Assembly: GCF_006094435.1 (NCBI RefSeq) | Contig: NZ_CP034783.1 | Span: 5,359,001 to 5,423,000 of the forward strand | DNA from: Pseudomonas sp. MPC6 | GTDB lineage: Bacteria; Pseudomonadota; Gammaproteobacteria; Pseudomonadales; Pseudomonadaceae | DNA length: 64,000 bases | Reading direction: 5' to 3' | Translations under genes and position numbers: made by a program | The notes under the pieces: model-generated | What the model was told of the DNA's origin: nothing | Databases searched by the model: none | What the model saw: only the letters and a program-made list of their open reading frames with translations | In this document: positions 55,107 through 63,842 of the stretch, in pieces | Numbering within the stretch: the stretch's first letter is position 1 | Layout of the letters: each line of letters begins with the position of its first letter

Positions 55107-55586
55107 ACGCAACAATCCGGGAGCGTTGACCCGTACCAGTGAAAAACGACAAGCACTTCTGGATGCCGGCGCTGCGCACGTGATCGCAACGTCGGAGCAG
55201 GATCTGGTAGCTGAAGTGAATCTTTTAACTGAGGGCAAATGCGCGCGGATGGCGTTTGATCCAGTCGGCGGCCCTGAAGTCGCAAACATCCTTCGAGCCC
55301 TTTCGTACTTGGGTATTTTTTTCCAATACGGAGCGCTTGAAACCACCGACCTGAGTGTTCCGGTCATGGAATTGCTGGGCAAAGACATGACCATTAGCGG
55401 CTACCAGTTCTTTGAGATTCCCCAAGATCCTGAACGTCTGAACCGTGCGAAGGACTTCGTCACTAATGGGCTTGAAGGTGGCGCCCTCCAGCCGATCACT
55501 TCAAAAACGTTCCCGCTCAGCGAGATGAGGCTCATCAGTACATGGAGTCCAACGCGCAGACCGGTAAGATTGTGATCGAGCTGTAA
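55107..55586 (+). pseudogene. 3' fragment of a quinone oxidoreductase/zinc-binding dehydrogenase
   Basis: The frame gives the C-terminal half of a quinone oxidoreductase (TRTSEKRQALLDAGAAHVI, then FDPVGGPEV). The N-terminal domain and NADP-binding loop are missing, and near the end the frame shifts: after LSEM the normal ending EAHQYMESNAQTGKIVIEL is found in another frame up to 55586. Confidence 0.75.
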
Positions 55587-55678
55587 TTATCGCGTCGTAA
55601 GCCGGCGGCGAAGATATCTTCTGAATCTCAGCGTTAAGCAATGGCGTCCGTTGTGGCCGCCATTGCGCTCTGTCTCCG

Positions 55679-56866
55679 TTACGCAGAAGAGTCAGGTGCC
55701 TGCCGGCTTCTTACATTCAACGTTTGATTAACCAGCACCTGCTCCAGACGCTGTAATAAAACTGCCTGAATCCATCCGTCACGGCCTCTGGCAATTTTTA
55801 GTACAGCAACTAGCTCCCGAAAATCGATTACGTGAAACAGATCCCCAGTTTCACGCATCGCAGAGGCAGCTGCTTCAAAGACCTCATCCCAGTTGTCGTG
55901 AAAAAACTCTGAAACGATCACCACGCAATGCAATTTATCGGAAAGATCCGCGCTTAGGGCTTTGCCCTCGCTTGAGCTGATCTTGCAGTTTCGTCGAAGC
56001 GCTTTGGCCGCACCTACGAGCTGGGTTACTCCTTTAAGGGCTTGCTTCTTCACTCCAGAGACCCGCCTTGCATGCGTCCTAGAGCCCTTTGAGGCAAGCA
56101 TCGCGAGATCTTTAGTTTCAATGAGAATATTCCCGTGGCTGGAAAGGGCTAGAACGTCCGTTAGCTCTCGAGTTTTGTCACCATTTTCTACTACAGGACT
56201 CTTATACAACCGCCCCGGGTAAACGGATGAGAGTGCCGCCCAAACTGAGTTCTCCAGCATCCCCCCCTCATCTGGATGATCAACCTGAACAGTTTGATGT
56301 GTGCCCATACCCACGTACGACAAAAAATTGGGATGCCAGTCGACGAGTTTTACGGGGATTTTGAAAGCAGCTAACTCAGGTTTCTCCGCCGTACTGTTTT
56401 CGTACAGTGCTTCATTGAAGATATCTAGAAGACTTTCACCAAACTCTATAACGCTTCCGGTGTAAAGACTGGTGATAGGCTGAAGATATTCGGAAGCTTG
56501 TTCAGAACCCTCCGGGGCGAGGGATCCTGGCGACCAGCCGACGCAGTGATCCATCTCGTTAAACAGAAAAAAATTAACTTCACCACGACTCAAGACTTCC
56601 AGGAGTGCTCGATGCTCTTCTTCATGCGCCTGAGGCCGAGAAACAATTAGTGGCTTGTCTGGCGCGTCGTGAATGATCCCTGCAACGCAGACTTGCTCGT
56701 CGAACACACCTATCCCGATTTCCAATGAACAGCTGACCGATAAAGCTTTGAGGCTGCTCACGGGCGCCTTAATCAGAACTGATGCACCATCCGTAGTGGG
56801 TATAAACCATACTCCTGCTTCAGACGAATACATTTCTTGCTGGATTCGTGCGCTTGGCATTATCAA
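55679..56866 (-). CDS. PD-(D/E)XK nuclease-like protein
   Basis: 395 residues; the ATG at 56860 is an alternative start. The C-terminal half contains ELTDVLALSSHGNILIETKD, an aspartate followed by E-x-K as in NERD and VSR-like nucleases, and a basic segment (RTHARRVSGVKKQALKG). The N-terminal 200 residues (VWFIPTTDGASVLIKAPVSS) match nothing known to me. A cargo gene in the Gabija/Septu block; probably a defence effector. Confidence 0.6.
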   Translation of the reverse strand: MIMPSARIQQEMYSSEAGVWFIPTTDGASVLIKAPVSSLKALSVSCSLEIGIGVFDEQVCVAGIIHDAPDKPLIVSRPQAHEEEHRALLEVLSRGEVNFFLFNEMDHCVGWSPGSLAPEGSEQASEYLQPITSLYTGSVIEFGESLLDIFNEALYENSTAEKPELAAFKIPVKLVDWHPNFLSYVGMGTHQTVQVDHPDEGGMLENSVWAALSSVYPGRLYKSPVVENGDKTRELTDVLALSSHGNILIETKDLAMLASKGSRTHARRVSGVKKQALKGVTQLVGAAKALRRNCKISSSEGKALSADLSDKLHCVVIVSEFFHDNWDEVFEAAASAMRETGDLFHVIDFRELVAVLKIARGRDGWIQAVLLQRLEQVLVNQTLNVRSRQAPDSSA

Positions 56867-57166
56867 AAACAGGTAGCTCCTTAGCGTGTATTTTTCGGAT
56901 CACATCTAATAAATGGGAAATTCAGCTCACTGACATCCAGCTAATGAGGCAGTAAGGCCATTCTAGCCTCCAAACGAGGTTGGTCACCGACAAGGCATCG
57001 ATCATGGCTAGGGGAATCCGGAGGTGCAAGTATGCGACTAGCTTCAATTCGCCGTAACCTCACCAGAGCTTCAAGCCTTGTCGGTTCTCTGTCGTGTTCC
57101 TGTCGTGTTGCGTCCTCAGTAGCGTCTTCATCATGAGCCTTACCAAACATCTGATGGAGCTTAAAA
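56867..57166. other. Intergenic region without a supported gene
   Basis: 300 bases. A minus-strand frame at 56941-57231 lacks recognisable features and runs against the small XRE gene. Confidence 0.4.
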
Positions 57167-57343
57167 ATGAATTCGAACACCGCGTCTAGCCAACCTCGTA
57201 TGCTGAGTCTCGAAGAGCTCGCTACTCTCATCCGAAAAATGCGGGAGGCTTTTCAATGGACGCAGGAGACTTTGGCCGAGCTCGCAGGCCTGAACGTACG
57301 GACAGTACAGCGCGTTGAGAATGCGAAGTCGGCATCCGCCTAG
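57167..57343 (+). pseudogene. Truncated XRE family HTH regulator
   Basis: 58 codons from ATG at 57167: LSLEELATLIRKMREAFQWT, then QETLAELAGLNVRTVQRVEN, a complete HTH of the XRE type, ending NAKSASA and a stop where relatives continue with a further domain. It is likely the start of a longer regulator cut off here, although a minimal DNA-binding protein cannot be excluded. Confidence 0.6.
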
Positions 57344-57597
57344 TGAACCCAAGTTGCACAGAGGAGCGGAGAATCATGATTCGAACCTACCTCGCTCCCA
57401 GCTGTAATGCGTTGAGCGCTTCAAGCGTCTGTACTACCAATTCAACTACACCAACGTCGAAGTCCTCGCGATTTGCCTCCTCGTGGGTGCCTTTATTCAG
57501 ATACACCCATACCAAGGACTGCGCAGGTATGCCTCGGCATTGGCGTAATTCTGCTCTGCCTGAGCATGTTAGTGCTCCTGAAATTATGCTTATTTTC

Positions 57598-58212
57598 TTA
57601 AATCGCTTTTACCGCATGCTCTAAAAGGACTGCATCAGCGGCCTTGAGGCGATCTTCCTTCCACATTTTATGGAGCACCTCCTTTGCTCGCTCTTTAGTA
57701 ATTCCAGTATCGGCCAAATTCAGATGCTTAATAGTCCACTTCCCTTCCGGCGAAACCCCCTTGATCACAACAGGCAAATCATCTTCATCGACATCGTACT
57801 CAAAATGATCCGCCACAGTATCTAGATATGGATGCACAATTAAAAAACTGCATTGTGCGTAATCTTCATTAATCTCCGAAATTGTTTGTAAATCCGACTT
57901 ATTTTCGAAGCCATTACAGAATTCGCAAGCCAATACCAAGTTCAGTGGAAGAAACGTCCAAACCGGATGAAGAGCTTTCGGAGCAATGTGATCGCGATGG
58001 ATAGTCCTACGCCCTTCTCGACCTAAGGGAAGCCTGCACCAAGCACAACGGTTTTCCTGAATCACCGCTCCTTGAGCGGAGATTTCATCCTTGAACGCTA
58101 CAACAGCCCTAGCCCTGCCACCCCATCGAGCAGGACGATCTAGAACTGGAAGGGCGTCTAGCTTTCGCGTTACTTCATCGACTATAACCGCGCATGCTGA
58201 TAGCTGGATCAT
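57598..58212 (-). CDS. ptuB: Septu-like HNH nuclease PtuB (system 2)
   Basis: 204 residues. The HNH site is intact: CAWCRLPLG, TIHRDHIAPKAL with the histidine, FLPLNLVLACEFCNG with asparagine and the second CxxC. The start overlaps the ATPase stop by 4 bases (ATGA). The sequence differs clearly from the first PtuB at 33.1 kb, so the two systems were not made by recent duplication. Confidence 0.85.
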   Translation of the reverse strand: MIQLSACAVIVDEVTRKLDALPVLDRPARWGGRARAVVAFKDEISAQGAVIQENRCAWCRLPLGREGRRTIHRDHIAPKALHPVWTFLPLNLVLACEFCNGFENKSDLQTISEINEDYAQCSFLIVHPYLDTVADHFEYDVDEDDLPVVIKGVSPEGKWTIKHLNLADTGITKERAKEVLHKMWKEDRLKAADAVLLEHAVKAI

Positions 58213-59642
58213 TGTTTATGCTCTATGAACTTACCGATTCGCTCGAGTATGATGTTCATGGCAGGATTATCTGGGCCATTAACTTGCTGTAGCCTGTCAA
58301 GGATTGACTGCAGTTTGTTCTTGTCATAATCGTCTTCCATTGAGATCATATGAAGGGCGTCGCGCAGATCTTTTTCTACATAAATATTTCCGGAGGTCGC
58401 CACCCCAAATGCCCTATACAAGATGTTTTCCGGTGAGCGCCCATATACATCCCCATCGAAAATCTCAAAACCCCAACCAGTCCTAGTGGTCTGCTTCTTC
58501 GCCATGATCAAGGATGAGTTTTTATCATCAATATCCGAGACCATAAAATGAGAATGCGTTGCAATCAAAACATGCACGCCATTTATACTCTGCAAGCTGG
58601 ACTTGAGCGTCGGAATATATTCCATCTGCCAGTCTGGATGAAGACTAAGCTCAGGCTCATCAATTACTACGAGCGAATTTTCTTCTATCTCCGCAAGAAG
58701 GCGAGAATGGGTACCAATAATTTGTTGTTCGCCAGAGCTGAGATCTGAGAATGGACATGCCTGCAAATCTTCCTTCCCTCTCATGAAAACCAACGACACC
58801 GAACCAAAAGACCTTAGTCGCCTTACAGTGTCGTAACCATCATGCCAGCTCTGCAGGTCGCTAGTGCTTAACTCCATGATTGAAAGCGCGTATCTATCGT
58901 GCACATAAGGCAAAGCCTTAATATTCTGGAAAAAATCGAAGGCTACCCTGACACGTTTATCAACTGAGTCAGGAATCGTTCCCGTGGGCTGCCGATACAG
59001 TATCGCTTCTTCGACCTCTTCGAAGTTTTTAGAAAGCATTTTCTCTGAGTATGGCGCGACCATTAAGTACAAGTCACTTGTGTAGCCTGCAAGGGTCAGC
59101 CAGCGTTTAAGATTTTCTTTAAAGCCGGGTTTACTCAACCCTCGAAATAGACTCTGAACCACTTTCGCCTCGAGGGCGCCTGTAGTGGTCAAGTTCGTTG
59201 ACTGGCGCAATCCAAGGTACTTATAAAATGCGTTTCCGCTTTCCTTGCTAAATCTGAATTTATCCGCAGGCAGGTGAGCGACTGCGGCTATCTGTTCGGG
59301 AAATGGCAAATATTTTAAATCGGCACTTTCCTGATCAGCTGTACAAAAGACACCTGACTCATCTCGGCTTATAGTGCATTCGACTCCACCAACCTGATAC
59401 TTAATGAAGCACTTTGATGAAATGCTTCTGCGAGAAGATCTGCTATTTTTTCTTTTATTTCGCAGTGATGCTAAGTAGACAAACTCATCTATGATCCTGC
59501 TAAGCACCCGACTCTTTCCGCAGCCATTAGGGCCAATAATCACCGAAACTACCGTCCCGACTATGTCGGGTTCACCATTCAGCAGGGGAAGCTCAAAGTC
59601 ATCATCTACGAATTCAAGAAGAGTGAATCCTTTCCTTTTCAT
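58209..59642 (-). CDS. ptuA: Septu-like ATPase PtuA (system 2)
   Basis: 477 residues, the usual PtuA length. Walker A GPNGCGKS (37-44), signature DLSSGEQQI (about 300), Walker B LVVIDEPELSLHPDW (about 320), H-loop IATHSHFMVSD (about 362). Together with the HNH gene it makes a complete Septu system. The C-terminal GVATSGNIYVEKDLRDAL region is also typical of RecF-like AAA_21 proteins in such pairs. Confidence 0.85.
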   Translation of the reverse strand: MKRKGFTLLEFVDDDFELPLLNGEPDIVGTVVSVIIGPNGCGKSRVLSRIIDEFVYLASLRNKRKNSRSSRRSISSKCFIKYQVGGVECTISRDESGVFCTADQESADLKYLPFPEQIAAVAHLPADKFRFSKESGNAFYKYLGLRQSTNLTTTGALEAKVVQSLFRGLSKPGFKENLKRWLTLAGYTSDLYLMVAPYSEKMLSKNFEEVEEAILYRQPTGTIPDSVDKRVRVAFDFFQNIKALPYVHDRYALSIMELSTSDLQSWHDGYDTVRRLRSFGSVSLVFMRGKEDLQACPFSDLSSGEQQIIGTHSRLLAEIEENSLVVIDEPELSLHPDWQMEYIPTLKSSLQSINGVHVLIATHSHFMVSDIDDKNSSLIMAKKQTTRTGWGFEIFDGDVYGRSPENILYRAFGVATSGNIYVEKDLRDALHMISMEDDYDKNKLQSILDRLQQVNGPDNPAMNIILERIGKFIEHKQ

Positions 59643-59999
59643 GCGTCCCGTCCGTCAAAGTTACGCCTGCAGATTTCAGTCATTAATATGAACACCAGCC
59701 ATGATGCCATAATAATGGCGCACCTCGAAACTTTAAGTCCTCTGGATTCACTTGGGAGCTATATGCGAGAGATAGCGAACACCTATGCGTTCAAAAAAAC
59801 TGAGGCCGCCGCTCAAAGCAATGATGCAAGGCACGCTTCGCCGAATGCGATAGGAGATCGACGCAATGAAAAAATCGACTAAACGTATGCTGCTGCCCGG
59901 CTCCCAAAAAAATCCAAGCCCCTCCTTCACAAGTCCTGTCTTCTGAACGACACTCGCCAGCACGCCTCCACAGCGACAACCAGATAGGAAAGGACTCCA
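59643..59999. other. Divergent promoter region of Septu 2 and Shedu
   Basis: 357 bases. A 64-codon frame at 59688-59882 has no recognisable features and is left uncalled. GGAAAGGA lies just before the Shedu start. Confidence 0.45.
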
Positions 60000-60791
60000 A
60001 TGCACCTCGAATTTCACGTCCCGGACGAATTGAAGCAGGAATTTACGAATCTAATAGACGCGGCGCTCCCCGAGCAGGTTTATCAAAGTTTCCTGGAGAA
60101 ACACACTCAGTTTATACCCCGCGAATTCGTCCAGAACCATGGCATCCACTTCGATCTGGTTTTCAGAAAGCTACATCTGGCCAGCGACTATGCGCCTGAT
60201 TTCTTCTACATGTCGAAGAGCTCAGCTGATTGGAATCTGGTTCTGATTGAAATCGAGAAACCTCAATCTAAATACTTCAAGGACGGCAGCAACGAGCCCC
60301 ACCCCGATTTCGTTACGGCTTACGACCAAATTATGAAATGGCGCGGCTGGTTCCAAGACCTTGGCAACTACACGGGTTTCATAAATGGCACGTTGGGGTC
60401 AGTGCGCGAGCCCATGGGACGGAACGCTTGCCACATCAAGTACGTCCTTGTGCATGGACGCCGCCATGAATTCGCTGAGAATGCGATTAGGCGCAATAAA
60501 ATCAAAGGCATGGAGGGAGATGACTTCAAAATTCTGTCCTATGACAGCCTCCTCGAAGCGTTGAACAGAAAATACCCGCTCTACGTGTGTGCCCGCAAAA
60601 ATGAGTGGGTAGATTTCCTCTCGAGAAAATATGTTTCAGATGAGGTCTTTTCGTATTTCGATCCGAGCATGCTACGGATCAATGACGACCTCCGAGAAGA
60701 CATCGTCAAAAACAAGCATAACTGGCGTATCAGCAGCCTCAAGGGCGGACGCGCGCTCGACCACGTACTGGATAAGCTAGGTCGCTGCTGA
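60000..60791 (+). CDS. sduA: Shedu nuclease SduA (DUF4263)
   Basis: 263 residues after AAAGGA. The nuclease core is clear: SDYAPDFFYM with the aspartate, WNLVLIEIEKPQ with E-x-E, and TAYDQIMKWRGWFQD with the conserved glutamine. This is the Shedu/DUF4263 variant of the PD-(D/E)XK fold, a single-protein antiphage system. The N-terminal part of about 60 residues is short, so this is a compact Shedu. Confidence 0.85.
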   Translation: MHLEFHVPDELKQEFTNLIDAALPEQVYQSFLEKHTQFIPREFVQNHGIHFDLVFRKLHLASDYAPDFFYMSKSSADWNLVLIEIEKPQSKYFKDGSNEPHPDFVTAYDQIMKWRGWFQDLGNYTGFINGTLGSVREPMGRNACHIKYVLVHGRRHEFAENAIRRNKIKGMEGDDFKILSYDSLLEALNRKYPLYVCARKNEWVDFLSRKYVSDEVFSYFDPSMLRINDDLREDIVKNKHNWRISSLKGGRALDHVLDKLGRC

Positions 60792-60862
60792 AAGCTAACA
60801 CGCGAAAAATCCGAAAGCCGTTTCTATAGACGATGGCCTACCATTGCGCGCAGATGCTCTAC

Positions 60863-60980
60863 TGGCAAGCGGAGCGCGCGCACCATCGGCAGGAGGCGTG
60901 CGGGATGAAAGCCTGCAGGGCCAAAACACTGAAGGTGGTTCGGTTTACGACAGCATGGCTGCGCAGCGGCCCGCCCATAG
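60863..60980 (+). repeat. Dispersed GC-rich structured repeat, copy 3
   Basis: It begins GCAAGCGGAGCGCGCGCACC and continues with GGGATGAAAGCCTGCAGGGC and GGTTCGGTTTACGACAGC, matching the minus-strand copy at 31156-31282 over its full length. It lies after the Shedu gene; no gene is supported between 60792 and 61190. Confidence 0.75.
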
Positions 60981-61190
60981 ATAGAAGCGTCACCGGTCTA
61001 GCACGCAGGCAGCGAAGCACTCCCATCGTGGGCAGAGCAGAACAATATCACCGGCTTGCCTGGCGCTCCGCACTGCTCACAGGAGATCAAGTAGAGCTGC
61101 GCGGCGACACTTATTGCACCATTGTACTAATCGCCACCACCCTTATAGAAAAATGAAGCTCGCGAAATTTCGACTTGTTATGTCCGACCG

Positions 61191-61376
61191 TCAAAGGATC
61201 GATATTAGGATGTCGATTCGAATGCTTTGGAGAGTGTCGCAAAACGCTGAAAGGATCCCTCTCCAACCCGGATTGCAGTAAATGTCGTCAACAAGGTCAG
61301 AAGAAAGCAGCGGGTATCGCGATCTGAACTCTTCAATTGTGATCTCGGCTAGAACAGTGTCTTTCGTGCTCGTCAT
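61191..61376 (-). CDS. Small hypothetical protein, possibly phage-derived fragment
   Basis: 61 residues from ATG at 61376 (MTSTKDTVLAEITIEEFRSR). NPGWRGILSAFCDTLQ resembles a motif common in small phage proteins. The upstream extension of the frame runs into repeat copy 4. Low confidence. Confidence 0.35.
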   Translation of the reverse strand: MTSTKDTVLAEITIEEFRSRYPLLSSDLVDDIYCNPGWRGILSAFCDTLQSIRIDILISIL

Positions 61377-61477
61377 ATCTCTCTGAGTAAAAAACTCGGC
61401 GAAGTCGGCCTTCCAAAGAGCTATGGCACTGATCCCGCTCTCTGCAAAACATAGCGTGAAAGGTTGGTATCTCCAAC

Positions 61478-61535
61478 CGCAAGCGGAGCGCGCAGGCCGT
61501 AGGCGTGCGGATGGAAGTCCGTAGGGCGCGCCATT
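61478..61535 (+). repeat. Dispersed GC-rich structured repeat, copy 4 (short)
   Basis: Contains the exact core GCAAGCGGAGCGCGC followed by GGATGGAAGTCCGTAGGGC; the second half of the longer copies is absent. Confidence 0.7.
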
Positions 61536-61562
61536 CAACTCCCGCAACACTGTCCAAAAAGA

Positions 61563-61946
61563 TTACTGCAACACTCGTGGTGTTATGTGATGCTGCCCTT
61601 GCGAAAGACGCAGAAACTCACAAAGGCTGGCACGCCCGTTAACACGCTGAAACGTTGCAAGGACATATCTCGAATTTTCAGTTGTCATCACCCAAAACCT
61701 GCCTTCGCGCTCCACTTTCAACACGTCAGAAGTGCGGATCAAATGGCCATCTCCATACCGCCCATACTGGTCTTTGCGCTTGTGACCAAAAACCACACCG
61801 ATGCCTGCACGAGCCCTGATGGAAACACCGCAGAGATAGGCGGTCACTGGCACATCGAAGCCTTGCTCCTGAGCTTTTATAATTCGCTGGAGATCAAAAT
61901 CTGTATGGCGCTTTCCGTGAAAATTGACATCGATGGTGTCGAGCAT
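61563..61946 (-). CDS. Hypothetical protein, right-end cargo
   Basis: 127 residues. The sequence DGHLIRTSDVLKVEREGRFW and ENSRYVLATFQRVNG resembles small proteins common in Pseudomonas islands; no domain function is known. It is the last of three minus-strand genes that fill 61.6-62.9 kb. Confidence 0.55.
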   Translation of the reverse strand: MLDTIDVNFHGKRHTDFDLQRIIKAQEQGFDVPVTAYLCGVSIRARAGIGVVFGHKRKDQYGRYGDGHLIRTSDVLKVEREGRFWVMTTENSRYVLATFQRVNGRASLCEFLRLSQGQHHITPRVLQ

Positions 61947-62037
61947 TTTTGTGCTCCAATGAGTAGTCCATATGGCGTTACCATGAATTTCACACGCAAC
62001 CAGAGGCGCTGGTATCGTGGGGGATTACTGGTAAATT

Positions 62038-62484
62038 TCAGGCTGATCGAATCATGCTTGAGAGAAAGACGGGCCTCAGGTTGGCCAGCGCTTCAATCTT
62101 GAAGTCTCGCTGGTGTGAAGTGTGATACACCGCTCCCTTAGCTACTTCCAGCAAGCAAACCTCAGAGCCAGACCTGTCCTCACCTACGGTTACTCTGGTT
62201 AACCGCTCCATCTGCCAGCCTCCGGACTTATTCATCCAAGATGGCGTCACAGCCATAATCTCAGTGATAGCTAAATCCGCACCTTGGCTTACCAACATTT
62301 TTTGAAGCTGGTGGGTGTCGTCAATCATCACCGCGCACTCGCTGGGTCGACCCTCGTTTTCGACGCTAAGGGTTAGGTGATACCAAGGAGTTCGGAGCAG
62401 CCTTGAGACTCCGCGCCAATGGGACACGCCCTCCCCGAACATTCCTGGGACGCCTATCAGGTCGTTGTCTAAGGTTCTGAACAT
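62038..62484 (-). CDS. Hypothetical protein
   Basis: 148 residues from ATG at 62484 (MFRTLDNDLIGVPGMFGEG); the ATG at 62496 is also possible. Mixed alpha/beta composition with HTSHQRDFKIEALANL near the end. Family not recognised. Confidence 0.55.
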   Translation of the reverse strand: MFRTLDNDLIGVPGMFGEGVSHWRGVSRLLRTPWYHLTLSVENEGRPSECAVMIDDTHQLQKMLVSQGADLAITEIMAVTPSWMNKSGGWQMERLTRVTVGEDRSGSEVCLLEVAKGAVYHTSHQRDFKIEALANLRPVFLSSMIRSA

Positions 62485-62538
62485 GTGTCGCCTCAAGCTG
62501 CTGGAGCACGTCAGTTGCCCAGCAGAACCGGTTGGTAA

Positions 62539-62934
62539 TCAGAAAAGGGAAAATATCGCTTCGATAGAAGCAGACTTACGATGGCCTGGGCCAAGCAAGA
62601 CGTAGACCGTGTTGCGTGTTTCGAATAGGTAGCCTTCTTTGAAAGCGGTGCCCATGCTTGAGCGCACCCAATGGCCTGGTTCGAAACGCCGCTGCTCGTC
62701 GTGCACAACTTTGTGGGCAAAAAGAAAGATTGGCTGGCAGCCTGCGGCGGTAACTTTCGCTCGCTCTTCGTCGGTGACGATGGCGTCTAGGATGATCCAT
62801 TCCTCGACGGCGCAGAGGGGCATCCATTTGTAGCGTTTTCTAGCAGCAGCCATCACGGCTTCGAGACCCAACTCAGAACCCATCAGGCTGACACCGGGAT
62901 TGCCCAGCAGGCTGCCGTCCAAAGAGCTTTCCAT
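62539..62934 (-). CDS. DUF6957-like hypothetical protein
   Basis: 131 residues from ATG at 62934; the frame is open to 62994. EEWIILDAIVTDEERAKV, HWVRSSMGTAFKEGYLFETR and NTVYVLLGPGHRK agree with what I recall of DUF6957, small proteins of Pseudomonas mobile DNA with no known function. Confidence 0.6.
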   Translation of the reverse strand: MESSLDGSLLGNPGVSLMGSELGLEAVMAAARKRYKWMPLCAVEEWIILDAIVTDEERAKVTAAGCQPIFLFAHKVVHDEQRRFEPGHWVRSSMGTAFKEGYLFETRNTVYVLLGPGHRKSASIEAIFSLF

Positions 62935-63062
62935 CAATGCATACCCACTCGGCAATATCCTCAAATTACTAGATTTGCAGCTAAACCGCCACAATCACAA
63001 CTATAGACGTTTGTTTGGCGGCAGGCAAACACGGCATAACTTACGGTTTTTGGGGATCTGTA

Positions 63063-63524
63063 ATGTCGCTCCGCTATTCCTTCGCGGCAGTGCTCCAATT
63101 GCTGCGTATACGGAAAGGGCTATCCCAGGCCGGTATGTCGGGGTGTGTGGATCAGAGAACCGTCAGCAAGGTTGAGCTAGCGAAGAGCTCTGTATCGGTA
63201 GACACAAGTTATGCATTGGCAGCAGCACTTGGGGTGAGCCCCACAACGCTTCTCGCTCTGACGATGGCTTCCTACGATAAAAGCTCGCCACGGGAGACAC
63301 TCCTTGCCTCTCTAGCTGAGATAGAGGCATTGGGTCTGGCCGACGCGCCATTACCTACAGAGCCGCAGACGACAACGCGTTTGAACGTGTCGGATGCAAG
63401 GAAGAGATGGGTGGCTGTTCAGGAGCTGAAAGTAGCCGGCTTTAGCCAAGCCGAGGCTTCGAGGCAGCTGGGGATTCCTGAGTCGACGGTGCGTCGATTG
63501 TGGCGTCAGGAGCATACGGATTAA
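63063..63524 (+). CDS. XRE family regulator with a second C-terminal HTH
   Basis: The start at 63063 (GGGGA upstream) gives 153 residues. The N-terminal XRE domain is clear (LRIRKGLSQAGMSGCVDQRT, then VSKVELAKSSVS). The C-terminal part (FSQAEASRQLGIPESTVRRL) is a resolvase-like HTH. Two DNA-binding domains suggest control of element genes, perhaps of the recombination operon. Last gene of the element, 332 bases from the right junction. Confidence 0.8.
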   Translation: MSLRYSFAAVLQLLRIRKGLSQAGMSGCVDQRTVSKVELAKSSVSVDTSYALAAALGVSPTTLLALTMASYDKSSPRETLLASLAEIEALGLADAPLPTEPQTTTRLNVSDARKRWVAVQELKVAGFSQAEASRQLGIPESTVRRLWRQEHTD

Positions 63525-63536
63525 GAACGTTTTCCA

Positions 63537-63567
63537 GGTGGCTTGCCTGCCTCATAGGGCAGCCACC
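63537..63567 (+). terminator. Hairpin terminator of the XRE regulator gene
   Basis: GGTGGCTTGCC pairs with GGCAGCCACC (one bulge), followed by AATTTT, 12 bases after the stop. Confidence 0.65.
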
Positions 63568-63721
63568 AATTTTGGACAGGCTATTTAAGTAAATATTGGC
63601 GAAGCAGTTCCCTCACAAGGGCCGGAGGGGATGAGATCCCCATTCGCAAAATTTCAAGAACACCTGCGCGTCGTTATCTCCAATTAAGCTGCTCTACTGC
63701 AGCCCAAGGTGACTTCTACCA

Positions 63722-63734
63722 TTACGCACCTAGG
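63722..63734. repeat. 13-bp inverted repeat, right end of element
   Basis: TTACGCACCTAGG is the exact reverse complement of 18488-18500. Here it is part of a larger palindrome, CGCACCTAGGTGCG (63725-63738). It lies 122 bases inside the right junction. Confidence 0.6.
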
Positions 63735-63813
63735 TGCGCGTTGATTACTGCATCAGAATTTGAACCGCTGGAGTGTAACGCCAGTAGAATAGCTGCTTCA
63801 GGGCTACTCGAGC

Positions 63814-63842
63814 CCACCTACACAACTACACAACATAGGTGG
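63814..63842 (+). repeat. Hairpin next to the right junction
   Basis: CCACCTA and TAGGTGG arms over a 15-base loop, ending 14 bases before the GGTTC core. It could be a recombinase or accessory-factor site. Confidence 0.4.

Noticed and set aside
57376..57460. tRNA-like sequence on the minus strand (AATTGGTAG and GGTTCGAATC motifs)
   Set aside because: The T-stem pairs poorly and no acceptor stem can be formed, so it is at most a decayed tRNA.
59688..59882. 64-codon frame before the Shedu gene
   Set aside because: No ribosome binding site, domain or coding bias; it lies in the divergent promoter region.
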